64,000 nucleotides of DNA, from assembly GCA_007922305.1 (NCBI GenBank), contig ML677364.1, forward strand, positions 14,241,624-14,305,623, read 5' to 3'. The notes beneath the pieces are model-generated. The model did no database searches. It was not told where the DNA came from and was given only the letters and a program-made list of their open reading frames with translations. The stretch comes from Dermatemys mawii (lineage: Eukaryota > Chordata > Testudines > Dermatemydidae). Positions 12,031-22,246 of this stretch are shown here, piece by piece. Within the stretch, counting starts at the first letter, position 1; every line of letters starts with the position of its first letter. The position numbers were made by a program, and so were the translations under genes.

Positions 12031-12220
12031 AGGGGAAAGGGATAGCTCAGTGGGTTGAGCATTGGCCTACTGAATCTAGGGTTGTGAGTTCAATCCTTGG
12101 GGGGGCCATTTAAGGCTATGGGGCAAAAATCTGTTGGATGAATTAATTGGGGTTTGGTCCTGCTTTGAGTAGTAGGTTGGAGTAGAAGATCTCCTGAGGT
12201 CCCTGATATTCTATGATCTT
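12031..12220 (+). mobile_element. tRNA-derived SINE with CR1-like tail
   Basis: The head has tRNA promoter boxes: A box in GATAGCTCAGTGGGTTGAGC and B box in TTGTGAGTTCAATCC. The body GGGGCCATTTAAGGCTATGG leads to a tail GTCCTGCTTTGAGTAG...ATCTCCTGAGGTCCCTGATATTCTATGATC, shared with the CR1 copies at 7.6 and 24.7 kb. This is the structure described for turtle Pol III/SINEs mobilised by CR1. Confidence 0.88.
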
Positions 12221-12482
12221 TTATAGGATTTCCTAATTGGTTACCTAAAACACTTGTTTGTAGGACCATTGAATTACTGGTTCTTCGGTTTCTCTGTGTG
12301 CTTCAGAAATAAGTAGGCCATTTGCTTGGTAATGAAATACAAATACTTCCTGCAGAGTAATGTTGGAACTCACTTTGCTTGCAAGGGAAGTAGCTAATCT
12401 GTGTTTAGATTCTACATTGTAACTGACAAATAATGAGAGAAATAGGTACTTCCTCCAACTTTCCTTGAGTAGCCTAGTTAAT

Positions 12483-12574
12483 TTGAAAGCTTATGCTGAA
12501 ATAAACTGGTTAGTCTCTAAGGTGCTACAGAGTCTTCCTCGTCTTATTTACGGATACAGACTAACACGGCTGTT
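12483..12574 (+). mobile_element. Penelope-like element fragment
   Basis: TTTGAAAGCTTATGCTGAAATAAACTGG, TTAGTCTCTAAGGTGCTACAGAGTC and CAGACTAACACGGCT. It retains the downstream half of the hammerhead-like core (GAAAGCTTATGC), but the CTGATGA half is unrecognisable. Confidence 0.6.
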
Positions 12575-12897
12575 AATCTTAAATTTTTCAACAGAAAAAC
12601 TTAAAAAACAGACTTCAAGGAGAAGCTGCTGAACTGGAATTAATTTGCAAATTGGATACCATCAGTTTAGGCTTAAATAGAGACTGAGAATGGCTGGGTC
12701 ATTACACAAATTGAATCTATTTCCCCATGTTCAGTATCCTCGCACCTTCTTGTCAACTCTCTGATATGGGCCATCTTGATTATCACTACAAAGGTTTTTT
12801 TTTCCTCCTCCTGCTAATAGCTCATCTTAATTAAATAGCCTCTTAGAATTGGTATGGCAACTTCCACCTTTTCATGTTCTCTGTGTGTGTGTATATA

Positions 12898-13057
12898 CAG
12901 TGGATTCCGGTTAATTGGGTCAGCCGCTTAATTGGGACACATCACACAAACCAGAAACAAAGCGTCCTTTTTTATTTACTCTGGTTAATTGGGGCAGCCG
13001 CTTAACTGGGCCAAATTGTTCCAGTCATGATGTGTCTTGAGTAACCGGAATCCACTG
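12898..13057. mobile_element. Tc1/mariner-type MITE
   Basis: 160 bp with inverted ends CAGTGGATTCCGGTTAAT and GTAACCGGAATCCACTG, flanked by TA on both sides, the mariner target. A motif GGTTAATTGGG.CAGCCGCTTAA occurs twice internally. It is embedded in a TG/TA-rich simple repeat. Confidence 0.85.
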
Positions 13058-13090
13058 TATATATCTTCCTACTGTCTGTTCCAGTCTATG

Positions 13091-13172
13091 CTCCGATGAA
13101 GTGGGCTGTAGCCTACGAAAGCTTATGCTTAAATAAATTGTAGTCTCTAAGGCACCACAAGTACTTCTGTTC
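13091..13172 (+). mobile_element. Penelope-like fragment with hammerhead-like core
   Basis: CCGATGA (13093-13099), then a six-pair stem GTGGGC-TGTA-GCCTAC, then GAAA (13117-13120), then GCTTATGC and TT. Only the second base of the CUGAUGA core deviates. It is followed by the family block TAGTCTCTAAGGCACCACAAG. Confidence 0.65.
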
Positions 13173-13326
13173 TTTTTCCTCCTTGTTAATATTGTGTTGA
13201 CTATTTAGTGTTGACTATTTAGTAGAGACTGAATCAAAATAGATATTAACACCTCAGGTTTCTTGAGGTCATTGGTTATCTCTCCTTCCCTCCAAAAGTT
13301 AAGAGATCTATGCTTTCCCTCGCACC

Positions 13327-13458
13327 TAGGGTGATCAGACAGCAAGTGTAAAAATCAGAACAGGCAGTGTGTGTGTGGGGGGGTAATAGGAGCCTATATA
13401 AGAAAAAGCCCAAAAAATCAGGATTGTCCCTACAAAATCGGGACATCTGGTCACCCTA
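13327..13458 (-). mobile_element. Short hAT-like MITE, TAGGGTGACCAGA family
   Basis: About 130 bp, ends TAGGGTGATCAGA and TCTGGTCACCCTA. Flanks CTCGCACC (13319-13326) and CTCGCTCC (13459-13466) match 7 of 8. The interior includes the complement of TTTTTCTTATATAGGCTCCTAT. A (GT)n stretch has expanded inside. Confidence 0.85.
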
Positions 13459-13480
13459 CTCGCTCCATATGTATTTAGAT

Positions 13481-13765
13481 CAGCGGTTCTCAAACTGGGG
13501 GTTGCAAACCCCCCCGTGCCGCAGAAGTGCCACCGAGCTGAATGCTTCTGCATTTGGCAGACACGTCTTGTACTTCAGTGTCCACCGAAAAGCAGCTGAA
13601 GTGAAAGGTTTCGGTGTCTTTTTGGCGGACACTGTGAAGCGCACAGCATGTCTGCTGAAATGCAGCTGAAAGCGGAAGTGTTCGATTTGGCGGACACACA
13701 GGGATTGCGGTGGCCTGTGGGATACAGAAAAAGGGCTGCGGACCCACAAAGTTTGAGAACTGCCA
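13481..13765. mobile_element. Non-autonomous hAT, GGTTCTCAAACT-end family
   Basis: 285-bp relative of 27754-28085. Ends CAGCGGTTCTCAAACTGGGG and AAGTTTGAGAACTGCCA, perfect duplication ATTTAGAT at 13473-13480 and 13766-13773. It shares the TTTGGCGGACACTGTGAAGC interior block. Confidence 0.9.
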
Positions 13766-14292
13766 ATTTAGATGACCTCTTCTAGTTCTTCACATGTTAG
13801 TACGGTATCAGTTTCTGTAGTAGGGCACAAGTTCAGTTCCTTAGAGAGCATGGATGATTCATCTCCAGTCAGAGAGAATCTTGATAAACTGATGGTGTTT
13901 GGATGTTGAATAGTGCCCATGTGGTATATACTGGTACCCTGGTTTCTCCCAGATGTGGCGATCTGTGAGTTGTGGAATAGTTACAGTTGGTTTCACTTTT
14001 TGTTCTTGTGTTGGATGGCTGTCATCAGGTTTTTTGATAGTTTTAGAAAGACGAGCCTGGGATCTTAAATTCATAGCTTTGCTAGAAACTAAAAATCATG
14101 GTATAATAAAGACACAGGATTTATGGCTTATTACACAATCTTTAACCTGCTAATTCTCTTTCTTTGTCTGATGACTAAAGGGGTTTTAACAGGCCACATC
14201 ACCTTGAATGGCCCCTTAGCACATGTGCTAACTAGTTATGCTGAACTGTCTGTCTGATCTTGTATTTAGCTGTGAAACTGGGAGTACCTTTC

Positions 14293-14395
14293 CTAGACCT
14301 GAGGAAGAGCTCAATATCTTGTTTCTCTCACCATCAGAAGTTGCTCCAGTTAACTATTATCTCACTTACCCTGTCTCTTTGTACTCCTTAGCAGT
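14293..14395 (+). mobile_element. Second Penelope-like family fragment
   Basis: AGACCTGAGGAAGAGCTCAATATCTTG, TCTCTCACCATCAGAAGTTGCTCC and ATTATCTCACTTACCCTGTCTC match my memory of a widespread vertebrate repeat whose GAAGA...GAAAGC core also looks hammerhead-derived. The GAAA box is lost here. Confidence 0.45.
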
Positions 14396-14459
14396 TATTC
14401 TGTTGCTACTTTTTAAGGATTCCTTTTTGATTTCCAAGTCGTTAAAGAGCTCCTGATGG

Positions 14460-15005
14460 AGTTGTATTGACCTCTTGCTATTCTTCCTATGGCTCCTTCA
14501 CTTTGGGATAGTTTGCAGTTATGCCTTTAATATTCTCTCTTTGAGAAACTGCCAGCTCTCCTGAACTCCTTTTATCCCTTATTTCTTTCATAAGACCTTA
14601 CCTACCAGATTTGACTTAGTCTACTTTTTTGAAGTCCATTGTCCCTATTCTGCTACTTTCTCTCCTCCTTTCTTTCTACAAAATAATAGAATCATAGACT
14701 ATCAGGGTTGGAAGGGACCTTAGGAGATCATCTAGTCCAACCCCCTGCTCCATAGAATAATGAAATCTTTATTTCATGATAACTTCTACCCAAATTGCCT
14801 TCTACCTTCAGATTCCTAAAGCAAATCTTCCCTGTTGGTCAGAATCAAGTTTGAAATGGCTGACTGACTGCTTTCTACAACAAAAAAATGTTGTCCTCAG
14901 TATGTTCCAAGGACTTATTAGAGACTGTGTTTTGCCATATGATTTTCCGACAGATGTTTGAATAGTTAAAGTCCCAAGTTATTGCTGTATGGTGTTTGAC
15001 CTGGG
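14460..15005 (-). mobile_element. CR1 LINE fragment, upstream part
   Basis: Minus-strand CR1 from upstream of the RT region (GAGAAACTGCCAGCTCTCCTGAACTCC, TTTTTTGAAGTCCATTGTCC, TTTGAATAGTTAAAGTCCC on +). Recognition rests on memory of the family. It is interrupted at 14686-14757 by a very short CR1 3' end. Confidence 0.65.
14686..14757 (-). mobile_element. CR1 3' tail nested in another CR1
   Basis: On + it reads AATAGAATCATAGACTATCAGGGTTGGAAGGGACC and ATCATCTAGTCCAACCCCCTGCTC, the complement of the CR1 3' end. Only about 70 bp were copied. Both flanks belong to the older CR1 at 14460-15005. Confidence 0.85.
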
Positions 15006-15592
15006 ATTTCATTTTGGTTTGACCTAGTGCTCAGTAGAAATATCACTTCTCATATAGCTAATCATGGCATTGGCTTTGACATCTCCCCAGTTTGTGGGGA
15101 GAGCCACTTGAGACTTATGTTAGTGGCCCTAGTGTCATTATTGGAGGTGTAAAAGCTCCAACGTTTACAACAAAGAATCTGGTTAGAATTTTGTGTGAGG
15201 CAGTGGTCAGACATGGAATTATGACTCTTGTCATTAGCAACATGGCTGTGCGTGAGGTACAGCATGAGAGTCAGGAACTGTAATGCACATTACATTGTAT
15301 CTGTTGGTGGACTCGCAGGGTACATCTCTAACATCTTTTGGGTTATGTGGGTGGGCATTGTGGGAATAAGAGCTGCCCTTGCTGATCTTCACAGCTGAAG
15401 CCTCTTTTTGAAGATCTTGATTCTAGAGATCTTTGCTGCCATCTGCTTGTAGAGAGTTGCTTCCAACTTTCTGCAGCTGTTGAAAATAGATGTGGAAGAC
15501 TGAATCCTATTAGATTTGTGTAAAATTCCTGAAACTTCCGTGGCTATATGTGCCCTAGCCACCTGCCCCAAGGAGATCGTAGGTACTGTTTT

Positions 15593-15717
15593 TAGGGCGA
15601 CCAGATATCCAGATTTTATAGGGACAGTCCTGATTTTTGGGTCTTTTTCTTATATAGGCTCCTATTATCTGCTCCAACCCCGTCCTGATTTTTCACATCT
15701 GCTGTCTGGTCATTCTA
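15593..15717 (+). mobile_element. Short hAT-like MITE, TAGGGTGACCAGA family
   Basis: Ends TAGGGCGACCAGA and TCTGGTCATTCTA. Perfect 8-bp duplication ACTGTTTT at 15585-15592 and 15718-15725. Same interior as the 13327 copy, opposite orientation. Confidence 0.88.
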
Positions 15718-15725
15718 ACTGTTTT

Positions 15726-16989
15726 AATTATTGTCAAACTTTTTTTGATTTGGTGACTTTTTTTAATAACGACTTGTATGCAATAAATGGTCATGTATAC
15801 AGTTGTTATTCTGTACAATCTGCAGGTGGTGACTTGTGAGAAAAGTATCTGCAACTTCTGTTTGTGTTTCACAGTACTAAATAGGTGGTTCCCCTCCTTG
15901 TGTGGGGAATTAAGTGAATGCAGATAAAAAAAGAAACGTTTGTTGCTCAGGTTTAGAAATCAGTTGTCTTCACCATCAAGAGAGAGAACTCTCTTTTGCT
16001 CCTGGCAGTGACTATATATATTTTGAGTCTTGCATTCTGACATCACCAGCTGCTTTCTAAAACCTGGGAGCATGCAAGACCCATGGAGGCTTTCTGCAGC
16101 ATAGATCTATTTAAACAATCCAACTGTTACTCAGAGTTTGGAGAGAAAAATGTAAAACTTTATATTAAACGAACAGTAGTTACTCCCTTGTTCTCTGTTA
16201 ATTAACACTAAACGTATCTGCTAGGAATTTTATTAAAGTGAACTTGTTCTAGTATAGAATTATTTTTTGGAAGATTCTTGCAAGTAAATAAACATTTGGA
16301 AGATAACAAGTTTAAGGGTTATCTTGCTGCTTGAATTTTGCTGAGTGCTTCTGGTTCATCACAGTTCAAACAATTCAGCCAAAAGTCAAGTTATTTTACT
16401 ACATGGATCATGATAAGGATTTGACCATTTTTTGTGGAATTATTTTGCTGCTTAACACAGTTTCTGTAGTCTTTATGGGCTTGTGTACTCAAGTGCCCAT
16501 GGCACTGATAGGGAACAAATGGCAAGAAGCTACATGGGGGGCAAGAAGACCAACCATCTGGAATCACGAGAGAGAATTACTACACAGGAGCAGGTTAGGA
16601 AAGGAGTCTAGGATCTTGTTATCCTGCAAAGTTCACTCCAATTATAATTCGACTGTCATGCCTAACTCGACTCCCTTCAATTGTGCATGATGGTGCTCTT
16701 AACTTGAGTTGGCTGGCCTGTCAGGAAAGTAAAGCTACAGCTGAGTTAGCACAAATTGTCAGCTGTTCATATGACCAGTGCAGTGCGAATGCAGGTTAGT
16801 TCAATCTGAGTGCTGCTGGTTCTCCAATTTCTTCCCACAGTTGCCCATACCTGCTGTGTACCCAAAAGGACAGGCAGACTCTTCCATAGTTCATTAGGAA
16901 AGAACCAATAGATTATCCCAGCTTACTGCAGTGCTAAGAAAAGTGAGGGCTGGCCTGGGCCACTCACATACCGCTGGATGTTCCTCTGT
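15726..16989. other. Unassigned non-coding stretch
   Basis: AT-rich with short open frames (for example 16331-16690 +) lacking motifs or splice context. Nothing recognised. Confidence 0.5.
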
Positions 16990-17155
16990 CAGGGATTGGC
17001 AACCTTGGCACATGGCCCCCCAGGGTAAGTATCCTTGGCGGGCCTGGACAGTTTGTTTACCTGCCATGTCCGCAGGTTCAGCCGATCGCGGCTCCCACTG
17101 GCCACGGTTCGCCGTGCTGGTCCAATGGGGGCTGCGGGATGTGGCGGATACATGC
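16990..17155 (+). mobile_element. hAT fragment, GGGATCGGCAAC-end family
   Basis: Starts CAGGGATTGGCAACCTTGGCA, then CAGGGTAAGTATCCTTGGCGGG, TTTGTTTACCTGCCATGTCC and CGGCTCCCACTGGCC. The block is shared with 35179-35375. The right end is missing. Confidence 0.75.
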
Positions 17156-20100
17156 TACATTTTGTGGAAATGCTGCTACTACACAGGTTCTTTTCCTCAT
17201 ATCAGCTGTAAAATCTATTCTGATGTTCCTTACTCCTCAGAAAACTGTTCTTGTTCTAGGCCAAGAAATGTAATGCCTATGGTTGGGGCCATGAAACCAA
17301 AAAAAGTTCACTATACCTTCTTTCTGCACGCACAAAATGAGGATCAGTATAGTATCTAAGAATACATAAGGAACTGAGATGTAATTCTCTGGAAGCTAAG
17401 CCTGACACAAGGCCAAGAAGAATTGAGAAACAAAAGGCCTCTCAAAAAATCCTGTTACACAATTTTGTTTTGTATCAGGTAAAAAGATTCCATAGTAGTA
17501 CATACTACACTGAATCTCTGAATAGGGGAAATATTTATCTCCTGGGCAGAGCTGTATAGCGTAGGGATGGTAAATAGACTGTTACAAAGTTGTGAAATGT
17601 CAAAGGCAGAAAATAATTGGCTATGCTACTCTTCATCGCTGATTTTCATTCGTTAGCCCTCTAAAATCTTCTGGCAATCCGCAGGTTAGCTCATCTTATG
17701 ATTGCTTTTTTATTGACAGCATTAAAAATAAAAACACATGACAAGTGTGCAAAAAGAATTGGCTTCTTGGTGAAATGTGAAGTTGCTCGAACAATCTTTT
17801 TTTCCCCTCCTTATGGAAGGAGGAAAAAAAGAGGCATTTATCTACTTGTGTCTTTGTTAGACTGATTGAGGCAGTGAGCCTGCACCTGGAATGTTAGAGC
17901 TTATACCTCCTATGAGAAAAATTCTAATGCAGTTAAAAAGAAACATAATACATTTTCCCCAAAAATCTTTTACATTAAAATCAATAGATGTTATAATGAG
18001 TCTGCACAGAAAAGTGTGTTTTGTTTTTGTTTTTTTTTTAACAGAAGGCAAGGCAGGTGGAAGGTTTTAATAATAAATGAGATAAATAAAAAGCCAGACC
18101 TACACTCTCTCCTTCAGTCCACCTTCCTCCTCTAGGTATTCTCTGCTCTATAGGCAGAGGGAAGTGGGGTCATAAAGTGTAGCAGATGGAGTTTGGGGCA
18201 AGGAGCAGAGTGTGTGGTGGTGTTTGTCACTTTTGAAAAGGGCAAATTTTCCCAATTACTTGACTTGGTAGGAATATTCAGACCTGTATTGACCACTAGC
18301 TAGTATTAACTGGGAGTTGGATCAGTGCTTTATATTAATGCTTCATCTGAAAATAAGCCAGCTATTGGTTCCCTGATAATTCGGAAAGCTTGGCAGTGAT
18401 ATATGGAATGTTGCCAATCTATATGCCATAATGAAGTCTATTGATAAAACTGTCTGATCATCATGTGTTCGGGCATTAAGTATTATTAAGGAGAAAAACG
18501 CAAGTCCCTAGTTGCAGTTAGCCAGTATCTTTGGTGAGATATTCAGAAATCCAGATAACCTAAAACCTTAGGTTCTGTAGCAGACTGGTAGTGTCTTTTC
18601 TAAATTATTTGTTCCTACTTGCTTTTTCTAGATGGGGGAGGGGGGAAATGGGTATGTCTGTGAATATATACATTATTCCACTTATTGTTAACCTGATTAA
18701 TTGGTTAACTCTGAAATATATTTCTTGGCATATGCTAATTTGGATACTGACGACATAATGCAAAAATCTGGAAATGCGAACTCACATCCCATATTGAGTC
18801 CCAATAATTTTTGAGCATCATGCTTCAACAGTGCTTTTAAATGGAAAACATTATTGATATTGTTTTAATGCCCATAGGCTCCCAAGCAGGATCAGGGCCC
18901 TGAAGTGCTAGATCCTGTCCAAACAAAAAAGTCTTTCCCTTAGGGAGTTTGCAATCAGGGTGCAGGTTTTGTTTGACTGGTGAAGATTAAGTTTCCCTTC
19001 TCACGCGAGTCTTGAATTTATGCAGCAATGCTGGTAGGATTGTGGCATAAGGAATCTTAAATGTCCATCTTAATTGCCCTCCCCCCCCCCCCCCCAAAAA
19101 AAAATGAACAAAACATCCTAGTCACATTCATCCAAATTTAGAACTCAGTTTACTTAAAAAATAACTTTATAATATCTAGTCCTAAGAATAAAATGAATTT
19201 AAGAAATTATAGTGCTTTGTGGTTGAATTCCTTTTCATATATAGCCTCAGAAGATTTACCACTCACGTAGTAGTAGAATTAACTTCCTCACACTGACTCA
19301 TCAGTGTGTGAAATGGAAGGACAACTTTTAGGGATGAAACATTTTGATCTCTCTCAATCCATCCTGTCTTCTGAGGGTACTTCATTGACATCTGTCTTCA
19401 ATGGAACACAAAATCACTTAATGTACTTGAAAGTATCTTGCGTACCTAACAGCACGTCACCTATTTGACTTTTGTGTTGTAGCTTCTTGTCAAATCTTTT
19501 CTCTTTCTTCAGGGCAGAAACCATGTCTTATATATATTTGGTGGGACACTTAGCATACGTCAACTACTATAAGAATAGTATTAATCGCTTATTCAGTCAT
19601 TGTTGATTTGGGCTAAGTTTGAACCAGTGACCTGTCCTAGGGAGTATAGGTTCCACGTTCCATTGCCTATTCTCTTAGCCATCCTTTTCCCGGTCTACTA
19701 TACTTGCTTGAAAAACAATCATGCTGTAAAATGAAATCCTTACATTTATAATTTTTAATATATTGTATATTTAATTTACAATATATATATGTTAGACTTC
19801 TTCACATAATATTCATCTTTGCATGTCCTTTTGTTGCAAAATAACTGTCATAGGCATTAATACATCAGCTTTAATATTCAGTGACCACACCCTCCATCAA
19901 TAAATGATGATGCAGTCTCTGATAACATATGCATGTCTACAAGAACAAATCACAAAATTGTGCCAGATGATGACAGTTGCAGACCAGGAGCTGGAGCCAG
20001 CTGTAATTTTAGTGCAGAGAAAATTATTTCCACACATGGATTCGGGGGTGGGGGGGGGAGAGGGAACATTAATCACCAACCTCATTTTACTTCACTTTAC

Positions 20101-20289
20101 TTTTGGATATTTTTTTTTAAGATATAAAACATAAAGCTAGATAATTGTTTTGTTAGGGAAGAATTGGTATTTATGAAAATCTGAGTGATAATGAACAACA
20201 AACTAGATGAGGTTGTGCTTTGATATGTAAAACTTTTGAACTGCATATTCGAAGCATTGCAGGCATCAGAGGGGGCACTAGTTCTTATT
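17156..20289. other. Unassigned non-coding stretch
   Basis: Mostly unique-looking AT-rich sequence. Poly-C/poly-A tract at 19081-19104, an L2/MIR-like tail near 19500-19560 (GGGCAGAAACCATGTCTTATATATA) and AT dinucleotide runs near 19780. Confidence 0.5.
18884..18960. repeat. Ancient repeat fragment (MIR/L3-like)
   Basis: GATCAGGGCCCTGAAGTGCTAG, CTGTCCAAAC and CCCTTAGGGAGTTTGCAATC fit an old amniote repeat whose consensus runs GGGCCCCNTTGTGCTAGG...CAAAGAGCTTACAATC (memory). Confidence 0.4.
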
Positions 20290-20402
20290 TATGACTCTGG
20301 TGAGCCAGAATCTGGAATACTGTGCTTTGGTTCTAGCACCTCTGTGAAAGATAGTTGTCAGACTTGAAGGAATTCGTAGGAGAGCAGTAGAAGTGATTAC
20401 AA
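20290..20402 (+). mobile_element. CR1 LINE fragment
   Basis: Short internal CR1 piece. GGTGAGCCAGAATCTGGAATACTGTGCTTTGG, split across 20310-20345, and the following GAAGGAATTCGTAGGAGAGC correspond to the LEYCVQFW...VQRRA coding stretch of the better copies at 7.2 and 24.3 kb. Confidence 0.6.
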
Positions 20403-20423
20403 CACTGAAAGCAGGGATTGGTT

Positions 20424-20438
20424 TGTGTGTGTGTGTGT
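20424..20438 (+). repeat. (GT)n microsatellite
   Basis: Short uninterrupted GT run. Confidence 0.9.
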
Positions 20439-22090
20439 AGGGTCTTTGCAGAAGTAATAAATTCTTCTCAAGCTTGGGATATTCAGTGTAACTTCACACT
20501 TCAAATACTGTAGACAATTAACACAAAGGAGAAAGAAAATGGTTGCCTTGTGGGGTATAACTAAAAGTAATAGGGTGAAAGTAGTAATGCAAAATATAAA
20601 AGATGGTGACTGTCAAAATAAAAATCATGGCAATGAGATATAATAAGCTGTCAAATAGAGGAAGTTGTGGATACCCGGTTGCTTGGCACTATGAAACCTA
20701 GATTGCACAAAGCACTGTGGAGAACAATCCAGCATGGCCAGAAGAACGGAGTAAATGATCAGTCTCTAATGTCTGACTTTAATGGAATCCATTTGTAAAT
20801 TGCCCATATGTAAAACACTAACCCTAAATATGAAACAAAATTGTGTAGTTGTAGCCAAACAACTCCGATCAGGGGCTTATTAAAGTTAATCAAAGCCTGG
20901 ATCCATACAGATAGTTTGGAGACTCCTGGACACTTGCAACAGACCTATTTCTTTTCCCTGCATAAAAGCACTCTGGGCATAGCTTTTGAGCACAGCTACT
21001 TACTCCCATCCATCCCCACCCTGGACAGACTAGTTCCTGAGGTCCCCAAGGCTGGTCTCCCCTTGCTCCTGACTATTCTGCATGAAATGGAATTTAAAAA
21101 CATTGCCTTTGATAGTCATGTCCTTGGGTGCTGGGAGAATGGCCATTCTTTATGCTGGTTATTTAGCTGTCATCCAGTCCATGCTCCCTTAGTCAAACCA
21201 GTGTGTTCAATATGATAACTGGATCATGAGGATAAGCTGCTGACATAGAAGCTACCTGTCAACTTTTGTTCCCTCTGCCACTCAGTCCTTTGCGGGTCAT
21301 ACAATAATATCATGTGGCTGGTGGGGGGGATGGTGATGGTACATTAATCCTTTTAGCCTGACTGCAGCTCTTATCAGCTAGTTGTCAGCAGTTGTCTGAT
21401 AGACCTGTTACCTGCTGCTCCTTCTGCTTCCCTTTCTCTGGGGATCACAAGTTTGCTTGACCTAAGGGGATGGTATTGGAGTGTTTCAGCTGTCCCTTCT
21501 CTGTGTCTATCAGGCAGTAAGCCTGTCTGTCCTGAGATAACTACTTACTGCTGCTCTCTGCTCTATCACTATCAGATGAGTGAAGGTCTGAACATTGGCC
21601 TGGATCCCAAGAATCTAATGTTTAAACCTCCTATGACTCCCATTAAAGCAAAAGAGACTTGGTAGTTACATTTACATTTTCCCAACGTTTGTAAGCCTAA
21701 ACATCTGTGAACACATTTAAAAATCAATTAGAATCTTCATTTAAAAATACTTAAGAAATTTGGGAACGCAAACCATAACTTCCTTGGCAGAGTTTAGAAA
21801 CACAATAAGGGTTTTATTTTTTTAATAGTATTAATCAATGATTGTCTTGATTAATTAAAACACCAACTTGCTTTCTTCTAAAAGAAGGACTCTTTATGTC
21901 TATAGTATTATCCAAATCTCATATTATGACTTTGGATGTGGCAGAGTACATTTTCTTGAATGATTCAACATCGTCCAAAAGCAGAACTCATAGCATCTAG
22001 AAATGATGGAACAACTTGTCAAAAGTGGTCATTGAGTGACTTCTGAGATCTGTATTTTTTTGGAGGACTATACAAGAAACAAAGAGCATT
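20439..22090. other. Unassigned non-coding stretch
   Basis: Includes an open frame at 20841-21215 (+) without recognisable motifs. I see no gene. Confidence 0.5.
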
Positions 22091-22105
22091 TACTGTGCCC
22101 CTTTA

Positions 22106-22231
22106 AAAGTGAAAAAGAGTCTTGTAGCACCTTATAGACTAACAGATCTTAGGGATCGTAAGCTTTCGTGGGCTAAAACCCACTTCATCAGATGAATGTG
22201 GAAATTCAGACTAACATGGCTACCCATCTGA
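22106..22231 (-). mobile_element. Penelope-like insertion with hammerhead-like core
   Basis: On - it reads GTAGCCATGTTAGTCTG, then CTGATGA (complement of 22185-22191), stem GTGGGT-TTTA-GCCCAC, GAAA (complement of 22164-22167), then TTAGTCTATAAGGTGCTACAAGACTC. A 15-bp direct repeat TACTGTGCCCCTTTA flanks it (22091-22105 and 22232-22246), so both ends of a real insertion are defined. Confidence 0.7.
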
Positions 22232-22246
22232 TACTGTGCCCCTTTA

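Noticed and set aside
12036..12100. Possible tRNA gene
   Set aside because: A and B boxes are present, but the downstream body and CR1-like tail show it is a SINE head, and a second copy lies at 52.1 kb.
16331..17359. Two open frames on +
   Set aside because: One shows no motif, and the other overlaps a hAT fragment at 16990-17155.
20841..21215. 124-codon frame on +
   Set aside because: No recognisable motif, no splice context, no repetition elsewhere. Compatible with chance.
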